A DNA stretch of 41,479 nt from an uncultured cyanobacterium (GCA_903903925.1 CAIVAU010000086.1:1-41479); one strand, 5' to 3'. Numbered from the stretch's first letter, positions 25,148 through 33,924 are shown. A program made the numbers and translations. Notes: generated by a model not told the origin, from the letters alone.

Positions 25148-25509
25148 AATTGAGTTATTTACAACAAGTGCATTGAAGGGTATTACCGTATATCTTGTGT
25201 GGGATAAACTAATACCTCTTCAATGATGACTAAGCCTGCCTACTGGATATCACATTATTCTTTACCTGTCAACACTTAGCATTAGGTTGTAGCACCAGTT
25301 AAGTTGAAACGAAAACGAGATCAAGTTCTTAACTTAAGCAGTGCGATCGCCTAGTTAGTAGTCACAGCTTCAGGTTTCAAGTATTTACGACAAACCAACT
25401 TGCTGACAAAAACCAGTTTAGCTCATAGGATGTTTTTTTCTCAGTTTCCTGCAAACTCTTTATAGAATTGTGATTGAGTCAGAGCTTTTTGTCAGTTGAT
25501 TTATCAACT
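25148..25509. other. Intergenic region, nothing clear
   Basis: 362 bp between two minus-strand genes. It contains one HIP1 octamer and should hold the promoter of the 78-aa protein gene; I see no convincing ORF, RNA or repeat. Confidence 0.35.
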
Positions 25510-25851
25510 TTAACCCAGCAACGAGTCAAATTCTGCTCGCAAAGCTTTGATATCTGCAACTCTTGCTACCAGTAAATTATTGCTACCTGCATCGCCTAAA
25601 CGCGCTTTCCAGTAGTGAATGCTGTCTGAATTGTTCATCCAAAACTCAATAACACTGCTAACAACTTCATCCTGATCCCAACCCCACTTTAACGGTACTG
25701 GCTCAACAGATTTGATGAATGAATCAAGTGTACACTTGTGCGTTACGACGTATTCTAAACCTAGAGACTGTGTTTTTTTTAGGTTCTTTTCTTGGTGTTG
25801 AAAAAATTGTAAAACTGGAGACACACCCACAATTTCAAAAATGTATTTCAT
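25510..25851 (-). CDS. Conserved protein of unknown function behind a CIRCE-like operator
   Basis: 113-aa soluble protein. It starts MKYIFEIVGVSPVLQFFQHQ and has a Trp-rich middle (VPLKWGWDQDEVVSSVIEFW) and a helical C-terminus (VADIKALRAEFDSLLG). I do not recognise a named domain. The ATG is the first in the frame after upstream stops. About 100 nt of leader separates it from a good promoter with a CIRCE-like inverted repeat abutting the -35, so heat-shock (HrcA) control is plausible. Confidence 0.75.
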   Translation of the reverse strand: MKYIFEIVGVSPVLQFFQHQEKNLKKTQSLGLEYVVTHKCTLDSFIKSVEPVPLKWGWDQDEVVSSVIEFWMNNSDSIHYWKARLGDAGSNNLLVARVADIKALRAEFDSLLG

Positions 25852-25957
25852 GCTATTTCTCCAAAGTGTCTATTGGCTCTATGTAACCTGCAACCTTTTA
25901 AAAGATTTCAGGGCTTAAAAAGCAATGAAATTGGATCTAAAAAACAGTTATATAGCA

Positions 25958-25986
25958 TATATAGCACAAGTAAGAAAGTTTGCCAA
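25958..25986 (-). promoter_or_regulatory. Sigma70-type promoter for the 113-aa protein gene
   Basis: Reading the minus strand, TTGGCA (25981-25986) and TATATA (25958-25963) are 17 nt apart, an optimal spacing. Transcription would start near 25950, about 100 nt before the ATG. Confidence 0.55.
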
Positions 25987-25988
25987 AA

Positions 25989-26015
25989 TTAGCACTTGCC
26001 AATTCTGACTGCTAA
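25989..26015. promoter_or_regulatory. CIRCE-like element (HrcA operator candidate)
   Basis: TTAGCACTT-N9-GACTGCTAA matches the CIRCE consensus TTAGCACTC-N9-GAGTGCTAA at 16 of 18 arm positions with the exact 9-nt spacer. It ends 2 nt before the -35 hexamer of the leftward promoter. HrcA binding is inference. Confidence 0.5.
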
Positions 26016-26283
26016 CTTTTCGGGAATAAAAATTAGCAGTAAAGAGCATTGAGTGCTAAAATTTAGAAAGTAATTCATATTAACTATTAAAGAGTTTCAC
26101 TACTGAAAAAGTATTAATAGATATTATTTTTAATATTTTTTTCAAATCTGCAACTACAGATCTTACAGGTAAGATCGCGGCTTTGTTTGGCGCCCGCTTA
26201 TAGGCTGTCAGATCAGTGATGTATAGTCGCTTGGGGGCGTTGCAACTAAATGCGATCGCTGGCATTATGTTATTATTCCTTGT

Positions 26284-26315
26284 TTGACGGTTAACCGCCA
26301 CCGGTCAACCGTCAA
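26284..26315. repeat. Inverted repeat TTGACGGTT...AACCGTCAA
   Basis: Perfect 9-bp arms 14 nt apart, related to the imperfect motif at 1717-1737. No T-run on either strand. Likely a dispersed repeat. Confidence 0.55.
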
Positions 26316-26390
26316 CAATATTGCTATTGAGATCGCTTGAGAGCGCCCCACGGGCGTCGCACCACCCGTTATGAATGAAAGAAACTCCTC

Positions 26391-26420
26391 CTATTCCCTA
26401 TTCCCTATTCCCTATTCCCT
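26391..26420. repeat. CTATTCC heptamer array overlapping a gene end
   Basis: About four copies of the 7-bp unit CTATTCC followed by variant units (CTGCTCC). The O-methyltransferase stop codon lies inside it. Confidence 0.8.
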
Positions 26421-27105
26421 GCTCCCTGCTAAGAGCTCCCTCTTGTTTCTTGAGAGCTAAGGTAACTCCATCTGCTATCGGAACAAGGGAGAGTGTCACT
26501 CGTTCGTCGTGGTGTAACTTCTCATTAAAAGCACGGATAGCTTGAATACTTTGGTTTTGAACTAGGGGATCAGCAACTCGTCCAGCCGACAAAACATTAT
26601 CAATAGCAATCAATCCACCCGGACGCAATAATTGTAGACATCTTTCGTAGTATGCGTCATTGTTTTGTTTATCTGCGTCGATAAAAGCAAAATCAAAGGT
26701 CTGGGCTTGACTATCAGCCAAAAGCTGATCTAAAGTTTCTAAAGCTGGTGCTAATCGCAGATCAATTTTGTCAGCAACCCCTGCTTGCTGCCAATAACGA
26801 CGAGCGATCGCAGTATATTCTTCACTCACATCACAAGCGATAATTTTGCCATCAGCAGGAAGTGCTAAAGCAATGCAAAGTGAACTATAACCCGTAAAAA
26901 CCCCAATTTCTAGTGTTTTCTTTGCCCCTATCATCTGCACCAACAGCGCCATAAACTGACCTTGTTCTGGTGAAATCTGCATGATTGCCCTAGGATGACT
27001 AGCAGTTTCTTGCCGCAATTTCAGGAGAATCTCAGGTTCCCGCAACGAAGCGGATAGTAAGTAATCGTAAAGCTGTTGATCCAGACCAATTGTCTTTTTT
27101 AGCAT
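26398..27105 (-). CDS. SAM-dependent O-methyltransferase (caffeoyl-CoA OMT type)
   Basis: 235-aa class I methyltransferase of Methyltransf_3. SAM-binding motif LEIGVFTGYSSLCIALALP (about 71-89), acidic IACDVSEEY, and the metal-binding FAFIDADKQNNDAYYERCLQ followed by GGLIAIDNVL, in which the two Asp and one Asn ligands of the family are present. Acts on catechol-like hydroxyls using Mg2+. The last 12 or so residues (ALSREQGIGNRE) come from heptamer repeat DNA rather than from the family fold. The ATG forms the base of an 18-bp perfect hairpin. Cytosolic; substrate unknown. Confidence 0.93.
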   Translation of the reverse strand: MLKKTIGLDQQLYDYLLSASLREPEILLKLRQETASHPRAIMQISPEQGQFMALLVQMIGAKKTLEIGVFTGYSSLCIALALPADGKIIACDVSEEYTAIARRYWQQAGVADKIDLRLAPALETLDQLLADSQAQTFDFAFIDADKQNNDAYYERCLQLLRPGGLIAIDNVLSAGRVADPLVQNQSIQAIRAFNEKLHHDERVTLSLVPIADGVTLALKKQEGALSREQGIGNRE

Positions 27106-27142
27106 AGTATAGGCTGTGGAACTTTTCCACAGCCTATACTAT
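27104..27142. promoter_or_regulatory. 18-bp perfect hairpin at the O-methyltransferase start codon
   Basis: ATAGTATAGGCTGTGGAA (27104-27121) and its exact complement (27125-27142) are 3 nt apart. In the minus-strand mRNA the 3' arm runs into the AUG, so the initiation region would be buried in the stem. It may also be a transcription-factor operator. On the other strand it lies upstream of the gene at 27276. Confidence 0.7.
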
Positions 27143-27275
27143 CCCTTTGAGAAGGCAGAAAAAATATCGAGGAATAGTTGCTATGTGTAACTCCAAAAAC
27201 CATCACAGGTACTTCTGCTTGACTCCCAAACTCTAGCGATGATTGAAGTCATAGGTTTATCAGAGATCAGGCAAG

Positions 27276-28049
27276 ATGTATTTTAACTTCTTTCTCGGTT
27301 CCAGTATTGGAATTATAGTTTTGGTGCTAGTGGCTTTTAGCGTACTGCAAAAGTTAAGCATACCTGCTGGCAACTTTCTTGACTGGGTGATTGGGGGCGC
27401 AAGTTTTGAGTGGCTGTTGGTGATTGTGACTGTACCATGGAACGTGCATTTTCAGGCTAAAGAAGTTTTGGCAGAAGGAGCACTGTCAACGGAAAAAGGA
27501 ATTCCTGTGGATGAGAAACAACTGAAGTACGTGACAGTTTTGGCAAAGCGATCGCTTCTGGTCGCAATTGTCCTACACTTACTTTCAGCCGCTAGTCTGT
27601 ACATTCTTGCAGCTACTGGTATAAGTGTTGTCGGCTACGTCAGTTCCGCAGCCGCTTTATTATTAACCGCCCTACGACCAGCGATTAGAGCTTATGAGTA
27701 TTTATATACGCGGTTGACCATGATTCGTCAAGAGTGGAAGTATCCTCGCGAAGATATTGTAGAACTTCGCCAACGGGTTGAGACGATGGAAGTTACGCTC
27801 AAACACTTAGAAGAGCAACTTAACCCAGAACATCCCTACTCCTTAGCAGCAAACCAACAACTTTACTCAGAAGAAACTCGCAAAGAATTAGCGCGTCTTA
27901 TTAGTAGTTTGGAACAATTACACGCTACAAACCAAAACGAACATCAACGTCTGGCGCGGGAATCACAGGCGGCGATCGCCCAACTTTCTACAGATGGGCA
28001 ATTTCTCGATCATGTACGGGAAATTATTCGTTTTTTTAGAGAAGCTTAA
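27276..28049 (+). CDS. Membrane protein with C-terminal coiled coil, unknown function
   Basis: 257 aa. Four or so hydrophobic segments in residues 1-150 (IGIIVLVLVAFSVL, FEWLLVIVTVPW, SLLVAIVLHLLSAASLYILA, VGYVSSAAALLLTAL), then a long charged helical region (about 160-257; ELRQRVETMEVTLKHLEEQL) likely to be a cytoplasmic coiled coil. AGGCAAG precedes the ATG. I know similar unnamed proteins only from cyanobacteria. Divergent from the O-methyltransferase. A scaffold or sensor role would be a guess. Confidence 0.75.
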   Translation: MYFNFFLGSSIGIIVLVLVAFSVLQKLSIPAGNFLDWVIGGASFEWLLVIVTVPWNVHFQAKEVLAEGALSTEKGIPVDEKQLKYVTVLAKRSLLVAIVLHLLSAASLYILAATGISVVGYVSSAAALLLTALRPAIRAYEYLYTRLTMIRQEWKYPREDIVELRQRVETMEVTLKHLEEQLNPEHPYSLAANQQLYSEETRKELARLISSLEQLHATNQNEHQRLARESQAAIAQLSTDGQFLDHVREIIRFFREA

Positions 28050-28111
28050 ATTGTGATGCGACTTTATTACGGTTGAGATAATGTTTAAAGTACATCGATC
28101 ATCAAGATTAA

Positions 28112-28294
28112 GGATTGTTAGAAGGGATTGAACTTGGTTTGGAACTAAAATTTGGCAGCGTTGGGTTAACCTTACTGTCAGAAATTTCCCTGATTGAAGA
28201 CATAGAACAATTAAGGGCGATAAAAGATGGGATAAAAACAGCCAGCAACTTAGAGGAGTTGCGGCAAATCTATCAGCCCAAGACTGACGACTGA
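28112..28294 (+). pseudogene. C-terminal remnant of an Rpn/PD-(D/E)XK-like protein
   Basis: A 60-codon open stretch (GLLEGIELGLELKFG, then LLSEISLIEDIEQLRAIKDG and NLEELRQIYQ) resembles the conserved C-terminal tail of the cyanobacterial Rpn-type/transposase-like nuclease proteins. A stop lies just upstream and no catalytic domain is present, so the N-terminal part is lost. Call made from pattern memory. Confidence 0.5.
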
Positions 28295-28363
28295 GTGAAG
28301 GAGAGCTAACTGCGCTGCCTGTCGCTTGGTTCCATGTAGAGGGTGTTAGCCACAGCGTAACAT

Positions 28364-29443
28364 TTATTTAGTTTCCACAACTGCAACTGCTGACATTCCA
28401 GGCGTAATTCGAGATTCATAACCCCGAATACTCTGAGGATCAAGCACAATCTTTACAGGAATTTGTTGCACATTATTACTATTAGTGGAATTACCCGTAG
28501 CACGATCTTGTGGTCGGAGGGCAATGCTTACAGAAGTGGGGGAAAGACTTTCGATTTTGCCTTGGAAATGCCGACTGGGGAAAGCAGCAATTTCAATGTC
28601 TACCTTTTGCCCTGAATGTATCTTTTCTAACTGAGTTTCTCTAAAGTTGGCAATTATCCAAGGATGTGGCTGTACTATTGTGAGGAGGGTTTGCCCTGGT
28701 TGTACAAGTTGCCCTATTTGGACGTTTTTGCTACCAACTTTTCCTGCAACTAGGGCAGTAATGTTGGTGTAAGATAGCAGAAGTTCGGCTTTTTTGACAT
28801 CCGCTTGCTTTTGGGCGATCGCCGCCAGTGCGACTCTGTACTGTTGCTGAGTTATATCGCTTTGCTGGTTAATAGCTTGTGCCTGTAACATTCTATTTTT
28901 GTTAGCAGCTTGTTTTGCTTGGGTATTGTTTACCAGAACTGGCTCTGGTTCAGGAGCATTCATTGCTAAACTACCGAGCTTTTTCTGTGCCAATACTGCT
29001 TGCTGCTTAGCTAATTCTAAAGATGCTTTCGCCTGCGTCAAAGATACTACAGAGTTGCGGGAGTCAAGCTTTACCAATACATCCTGTGGAAACACCACTT
29101 GGTTTTCATTGACTGCGACGTTGGTGACTATTCCCGATATACTGGAAGTGACGGGCTGAATATCTGCACTTACGTAAGCATTATTGGTTGTTTGATATTT
29201 CTGGGCATACTGTTGAGTATAGTGCCACCAGCGGTAAGCGTAAATCCCAGAGGCGATCGCTCCTGTACCTAAAAATACTCCTAATACCAATTTGGGTAGC
29301 AGACTGCTAAGAGTTGGCGGAGGTTTGGGGATCTCACGCTTTGAACCTGTGGGAGTAATATCTATCACCCCCTGTTCCAAAGCTGGAGTTTTTTCCCATT
29401 CTGCGACTTGCTTGGTCTGTTGTGAAGAATTTAGGCGTTTCAT
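28364..29443 (-). CDS. HlyD/EmrA-type membrane fusion protein
   Basis: Periplasmic adaptor linking an inner-membrane efflux pump to the outer membrane. 359 aa: polar cytoplasmic N-terminus, one membrane anchor (LVLGVFLGTGAIASGIYAY, about 51-69), lipoyl-like half (YVSADIQPVTSSISGIVTNV), a coiled-coil hairpin rich in Gln/Ala/Lys, second lipoyl half (ALVAGKVGSKNVQIGQLVQPG) and beta-barrel domain. EmrA-like rather than AcrA-like because of the single anchor and no lipobox. No MFS or ABC pump gene is adjacent, so the partner is elsewhere. Confidence 0.9.
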   Translation of the reverse strand: MKRLNSSQQTKQVAEWEKTPALEQGVIDITPTGSKREIPKPPPTLSSLLPKLVLGVFLGTGAIASGIYAYRWWHYTQQYAQKYQTTNNAYVSADIQPVTSSISGIVTNVAVNENQVVFPQDVLVKLDSRNSVVSLTQAKASLELAKQQAVLAQKKLGSLAMNAPEPEPVLVNNTQAKQAANKNRMLQAQAINQQSDITQQQYRVALAAIAQKQADVKKAELLLSYTNITALVAGKVGSKNVQIGQLVQPGQTLLTIVQPHPWIIANFRETQLEKIHSGQKVDIEIAAFPSRHFQGKIESLSPTSVSIALRPQDRATGNSTNSNNVQQIPVKIVLDPQSIRGYESRITPGMSAVAVVETK

Positions 29444-29849
29444 GAGCGACCTTCATCTAGGCAACGATAGTGGATTTTTCGGAAAAATGTTCGTGTTCTC
29501 CAGCACCATCTGTAAGTACAGGGTAAAAATCATCACTCCCTGTTAGTCGTGATTCGTATTTACCGCCGTTTCCATTCAACTATAAGATACTCCATTAATT
29601 TTTGCCCAAATTGATTAACGGAAAGAACTCAGAAGTCAGTATTCAGAATTCATTCTGGCTCCTGACTCCTGACTCCTGAATTCTGTATTATATAAAGATC
29701 TTACTTTGTGACAACTGTAACTCTATTGTAATAACAATTAACATTTATACTGAGCCTAAATGAACCTGAGTTTGCCTAAAAAGGTTGACATTGTCAAGTG
29801 CTTTAAAGAATCATCTTAGGAACACCGGATAGTCGCTTGTGAGGAAACT
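29444..29849. other. Divergent intergenic region with a small heptamer array
   Basis: 406 bp. CTCCTGA heptamers at 29657-29682 are flanked by CAGAATTC and GAATTCTG, a short inverted repeat. The downstream part is AT-rich (TTTATACTG near 29746) and probably holds the antiporter promoter. No gene evident. Confidence 0.5.
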
Positions 29850-32039
29850 ATGCAAACAGTTGTTCTCGTTCTCATTGAGGTGCTGATCGTGATTGGACTC
29901 TCACGGCTAGTGGGGCTAGCCTTCCGACAGATTAAGCAACCGCTGGTAATTGGTGAGATTGTAGCTGGGATTATGCTTGGACCATCACTGTTTGGTTTAG
30001 TTGCTCCTGGATTAGCCGCTAGCTTATTTCCACCTGAGACACTTCCCTTCTTAAATGTGCTGTCTCAGATAGGGTTGATATTTTTCATGTTTCTCATTGG
30101 GCTAGAGTTAAATCCCAAATACCTCAGCGGTAACATAGAAATAGCAATTTTGACTTCGCACGTTAGTATTTTGGTGCCGTTTTCTTTAGGAACGCTACTA
30201 GCGTTACTGCTTTATCCATTGCTTTCTAATGCTAGCGTCTCTTTTACCGCCTTTGCCTTATTTTTAGGGGCGGCGATGTCAATTACCGCCTTTCCAGTAC
30301 TGGCACGAATTATTACCGAAAACAACCTACAGCGAACCCGCTTGGGGACCTTGGCTTTAACTTGTGCAGCAGTAGATGATGTGACCGCTTGGTGTATCCT
30401 TGCAGTAGCAATTGCCGTTGCCCATACTGGTAGCTTCGATAAGGCTATCCCTACGATAGTCTATTCCCTGCTATATATCGTCTTTATGATAACGGTGGGA
30501 CGTTGGTTTTTGCAACGCCTCGCCACTCACTACCGTCGAACAGGACGCCTCAACCAATTGCTTCTAGCTTTGATTTACATGCTCGTGGTTGCTTCTGCAC
30601 TGATCACTGAACTCATTGGCATTCACTTGATATTTGGAGCATTTCTGCTGGGAACAGTCATGCCCAAAAATGCAGGTCTAGTGAGGGAGTTGGCGATCAA
30701 GACTGAAGATTTTGTGCTGATCTTTCTACTACCAGTGTTTTTTGCCTACAGTGGTCTAAGGACACAAATTGGCTTGCTTAACCAACCCAAATTGTGGTTA
30801 CTTTGCTTAGCTGTGCTAGTAGTGGCAATTGTTGGTAAATATATTGGTACGTATGTAGCAGCTCGCGTCAGTGGGATCGATCAGCGAGAAGCTTCGGCGC
30901 TTGGTTGGTTAATGAATACCCGTGGCTTGACGGAGCTGATAGTGCTAAATATTGGTCTTAGCTTAGGAGTCATCTCACCCTTACTGTTTACCATGTTGGT
31001 GATTATGGCTTTAGTCACGACATTTATGACCTCACCACTCCTAGAGTGGACATATCCGAAACAGCAGATTAGGTTAGATGTCGTGGAGTCGGAACCTGAA
31101 GAACAAACAGCTACAGATTCCACTACCAACAAGAGCAACCTTTACAATCATGTCTACCGGATTTTAGTTCCAGTAGCTAATATCAGTACCCAAAAAGGTC
31201 TGGTGCAGTTAGCCACTGCGATCGCTGTCAACTCGCGACAACCCGCCGCTGTTCATCCCCTCAGCCTCATTGAATTCGAGGAAGACTATGTGTTTAACAG
31301 TACCCCATTAGAAGCTGATCGATTAATCATGGAGCGCCTCCAGCAGCTAGAAGAATTGACTTTACGTCTGGAACCAGAAGCACTACGCTCTTACGTCCAT
31401 CCTATCGTTCGCATATCGAATAATGTTGCACGCACAACGGCAGAAATTGCCGTACTCGAGCAAGCTGATTTAATTATAGTGGGATGGCATCGTCCAGCTT
31501 TTAGTAAGAATCGCTTAGGTGGACGAGTTGGTCAAATTCTCTCCACCGCGCCAGTAGATGTAGCAGTGTTTATCGACCGAGGAGAAGATCGCTTACAAAG
31601 CTTGTTGGTTCCTTACTCTGCGAATATTCATGATGATTTGGCACTCATACTTGCTCTCAGGTTACTAGTAAATCATGCTACCTGTACGTTAAAAATTTTA
31701 CAGGTGGTAACAGACGACCAGGTCAAAAATGAACTAAGTTATGAACTGCGCAGCATGATGGAGCAATTGCCTCAAAATGTGCGCGATCGCATTGACATCG
31801 AAATTATCGAAGCTATGGAGCCGATCGAAGTCGTAGTATCAGCCTCAGAAACCGTTGATCTAACTATTGCCGGCGCAAGTCGCGCTTGGGGTATTGAGCG
31901 TCAAACTTTAGGACGATACACAGATGAACTAGCTATTCATTGTCGCTCCTCACTGCTCATTACTCGCCGCCACAGTCAACTTACCTCTCACTTAGCCTCA
32001 GTGCTTGCTGACGTTCGCACTCAGGAGTTGAGAAATTAA
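29850..32039 (+). CDS. CPA2-family cation:proton antiporter with tandem USP domains
   Basis: 729-aa Na+ or K+/H+ exchanger. Residues 1-395 have about 12 membrane segments, with family marks KQPLVIGEIVAGIMLGPS (TM2) and the ion-site segment CAAVDDVTAWCILAVAI, whose two Asp suit electrogenic exchange. The C-terminal 290 residues contain two universal-stress-protein-like folds (YRILVPVANISTQKGLVQLA; SLLVPYSANIHDDLALILAL), probably nucleotide-binding regulators in the cytoplasm. The start is an ATG about 5 residues before the first helix. Two exported-protein genes follow on the same strand (35 and 54 bp gaps). Confidence 0.93.
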   Translation: MQTVVLVLIEVLIVIGLSRLVGLAFRQIKQPLVIGEIVAGIMLGPSLFGLVAPGLAASLFPPETLPFLNVLSQIGLIFFMFLIGLELNPKYLSGNIEIAILTSHVSILVPFSLGTLLALLLYPLLSNASVSFTAFALFLGAAMSITAFPVLARIITENNLQRTRLGTLALTCAAVDDVTAWCILAVAIAVAHTGSFDKAIPTIVYSLLYIVFMITVGRWFLQRLATHYRRTGRLNQLLLALIYMLVVASALITELIGIHLIFGAFLLGTVMPKNAGLVRELAIKTEDFVLIFLLPVFFAYSGLRTQIGLLNQPKLWLLCLAVLVVAIVGKYIGTYVAARVSGIDQREASALGWLMNTRGLTELIVLNIGLSLGVISPLLFTMLVIMALVTTFMTSPLLEWTYPKQQIRLDVVESEPEEQTATDSTTNKSNLYNHVYRILVPVANISTQKGLVQLATAIAVNSRQPAAVHPLSLIEFEEDYVFNSTPLEADRLIMERLQQLEELTLRLEPEALRSYVHPIVRISNNVARTTAEIAVLEQADLIIVGWHRPAFSKNRLGGRVGQILSTAPVDVAVFIDRGEDRLQSLLVPYSANIHDDLALILALRLLVNHATCTLKILQVVTDDQVKNELSYELRSMMEQLPQNVRDRIDIEIIEAMEPIEVVVSASETVDLTIAGASRAWGIERQTLGRYTDELAIHCRSSLLITRRHSQLTSHLASVLADVRTQELRN

Positions 32040-32074
32040 TCTTACTAAAACACCCAACAACTAACACCCAACAC

Positions 32075-32596
32075 ATGCATCAATTCAACTTCAACTTCAA
32101 ATCCTTAGCCTTTTATGGCGTAACAATAGCTTCAGTTTTGCTGTTGTTTAAAGTTGTAACTGCTTACGGCCAAAACAATTTGACTGCACCTCCCGCCATT
32201 AACGGTCGCTATCGCCTCGTGTTTAGTGAAAAATTGCCCATCTGTGAAAAATCAGATGCCCTAATTCTAGATATTCAGCAATCAGGAATTTACCTGAATG
32301 GATTTTTATTACCAGCAAACGGTAAGACATCTGAAACAGACAAAACTCTTACAGGTAAACTTACTAATCAACAGTTGAGTTTATCTGGAAAAGTTCTCCA
32401 CACCACTATTTGTAATAGTACAGATTCTCAAACACAAGCAAATACTCGTTTCCAGAATAATTCTTTTAACTTAATCAAAATACAAATTCAACTAGTTAAT
32501 CGAACACATTTTGTTGGTCAAATGAATTTAAGTGGTACTTCCAAAGGTATTGCATTTACGGCAACACAACAAAAAACGCAAATTCAGAAAAACTAA
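32075..32596 (+). CDS. Exported protein of unknown function after the antiporter
   Basis: 173 aa with an N-terminal hydrophobic signal or anchor (LAFYGVTIASVLLLFKVVTA) and a mature part rich in beta-type, Asn/Gln/Thr residues (INGRYRLVFSEKLPICEKSD; two Cys at about 57 and 113 could form a disulfide). No named domain recognised. Its 35-bp distance from the antiporter stop suggests a shared transcript and a periplasmic role linked to ion exchange, which is inference. Confidence 0.75.
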   Translation: MHQFNFNFKSLAFYGVTIASVLLLFKVVTAYGQNNLTAPPAINGRYRLVFSEKLPICEKSDALILDIQQSGIYLNGFLLPANGKTSETDKTLTGKLTNQQLSLSGKVLHTTICNSTDSQTQANTRFQNNSFNLIKIQIQLVNRTHFVGQMNLSGTSKGIAFTATQQKTQIQKN

Positions 32597-32650
32597 ACAG
32601 CCATTAAAGTATGGCTATTTGCTAACAGGTAACAATAAGGATTGAGTAAC

Positions 32651-33661
32651 ATGAACACACGATTAAGCTATCGTCCATTTTTCCACAATTACAAGCAGTT
32701 ATCTGGGATGATTTTGTTAAGCTTTTGTGCTGCAATGACTCTCGAAACTGTCAGCAGTGCTGCTCAGCCAGTAACAACAAAAAGCAATTTACATCGCTTA
32801 CCAGCCACGCAAAAAATTCAAACTGTTAGCAGTCCAGCCAAGTCATTAGCAAGGCTAGAGAATTGGCGCTTTTCCCCAGAGGCTTTGCAACTAGAAATGA
32901 CTCTCTCCGCAGCCTCGCATCCCCACTATTTCTACCTTGCCCAACCCTCTCGCATTGTTGTAGATTTGCCAGCTACCAAGCTAGGTCATGTTCCTACCAG
33001 ACAAAATTACTCTGGGAAAATTCAAAGCATTCGCGTCTCTCAATTAAAAACAGGTGTAACTCGCATCGTCATGGATTTAGCACCAGGGACTTTTGTAGAT
33101 CCAAAACAGGTAAAATTGCAACCTATCTCCTCACGCAATTCTACTCAGTGGGTGTTACGTCCGTTGATTGCGAGTTCCCATAGCCTCTCAGCATCAGGAA
33201 ACCATCCGCCTAAACAGGATAATTCACCGTCAGCAACTCTTGCTCCACAGCCTCCCAGTAACCAACCGTTGAGTAGGGGTATCTATAATGCCCCACAGCC
33301 TCCCAGTAACCAAGGCATTCATGATACCCCACAACAACCTAACGACTCAGCTAATGGTCTACAATCACCAAACTTCAGTGTACCGCCTCCATTGACAAAC
33401 TTACCCCCAACTAACTTTAACAATCAACAACTGCCGATGATCAGCGTACCGCCCCTCTCTCGTAACAACGCCTCTCAATCACCTAGTAGTTCTCTTCTTC
33501 CCCCAGCTAATTTCCCAAATCAGCCTGGAAATCCTAGCAGTACGCCTCCTGTGTCTACACCAAATTTTCCAGTTCCAAATGTCCCCAACTATCCACCAGA
33601 TTCTTCCACTTTCAATGTGATTAACTTCGGTCAACCCCTTCCTAATAGCACCCGTTATTAG
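32651..33661 (+). CDS. AMIN-domain exported protein with Pro/Asn-rich tail
   Basis: 336 aa. N-terminal signal-like segment (LSGMILLSFCAAMTLETVSS), then one AMIN domain (LENWRFSPEALQLEMTL, SRIVVDLPATKLG, IQSIRVSQLKTGVTRIVMDL) that directs proteins to the cell wall, then about 155 residues rich in Pro, Asn and Ser with no fold. AMIN domains accompany amidases and secretins, but no catalytic domain is present. I prefer the ATG with AAGG 10 nt upstream over a TTG three codons earlier, which is too close to it. Tail contains a repeated PQPPSNQ unit. Confidence 0.85.
   Translation: MNTRLSYRPFFHNYKQLSGMILLSFCAAMTLETVSSAAQPVTTKSNLHRLPATQKIQTVSSPAKSLARLENWRFSPEALQLEMTLSAASHPHYFYLAQPSRIVVDLPATKLGHVPTRQNYSGKIQSIRVSQLKTGVTRIVMDLAPGTFVDPKQVKLQPISSRNSTQWVLRPLIASSHSLSASGNHPPKQDNSPSATLAPQPPSNQPLSRGIYNAPQPPSNQGIHDTPQQPNDSANGLQSPNFSVPPPLTNLPPTNFNNQQLPMISVPPLSRNNASQSPSSSLLPPANFPNQPGNPSSTPPVSTPNFPVPNVPNYPPDSSTFNVINFGQPLPNSTRY
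33245..33313 (+). repeat. Direct repeat in the AMIN protein tail
   Basis: Two identical 21-nt copies (33245-33265 and 33293-33313) encoding PQPPSNQ, 48 nt apart and so in the same frame. Probably a recent intragenic duplication. Confidence 0.75.
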
Positions 33662-33702
33662 GGAGTGGGGAGTGGGGAATAAAAATTTATTCGCGACTCG
33701 CA

Positions 33703-33924
33703 TTACTGATATTTTTGAGTCAGATAGGTAACGTAATCTGTTGCAATATCTTCATAACCTGATACTGCTGCACCTTTTGCAATACCACGCAATCGGGATA
33801 AGTGACCTTTCCTCAGCATTGGGTAAGTTTCCTGCTGTAGCGATTCTAGTAGGGTTTGCACCAATTGCCAGCGATCACTAATCGGTAATTGCAGCGCCTG
33901 TTTTTGCAATTCTTGCAATGTCAT
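33703..33924 (-). CDS. Orphan antitoxin-like small protein
   Basis: 73 aa from the ATG chosen. MTLQELQKQALQLPISDRWQ, then LVQTLLESLQQET, is the helical N-terminal pattern of a family of cyanobacterial antitoxins usually followed by a PIN or RelE-type toxin. The C-terminal part (GYEDIATDYVTYLTQKYQ) is less typical. An upstream in-frame extension to 34008 is not supported. No toxin gene lies on either side, so it is an orphan, a decayed pair, or acts elsewhere. Confidence 0.6.
   Translation of the reverse strand: MTLQELQKQALQLPISDRWQLVQTLLESLQQETYPMLRKGHLSRLRGIAKGAAVSGYEDIATDYVTYLTQKYQ

Larger units (their letters stand above)
25852..26397. other. Intergenic region with regulatory site and repeats
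   Basis: 546 bp. It contains the promoter and CIRCE-like site listed separately, an exact extra half-site GAGTGCTAA at 26051-26059, and a dispersed inverted repeat at 26284-26315. A 73-codon minus-strand frame at 26080-26301 shows no protein character and is left out. Confidence 0.5.

Noticed and set aside
26080..26301. 73-codon minus-strand frame
   Set aside because: Composition looks like translated intergenic DNA and it overlaps a dispersed inverted repeat.
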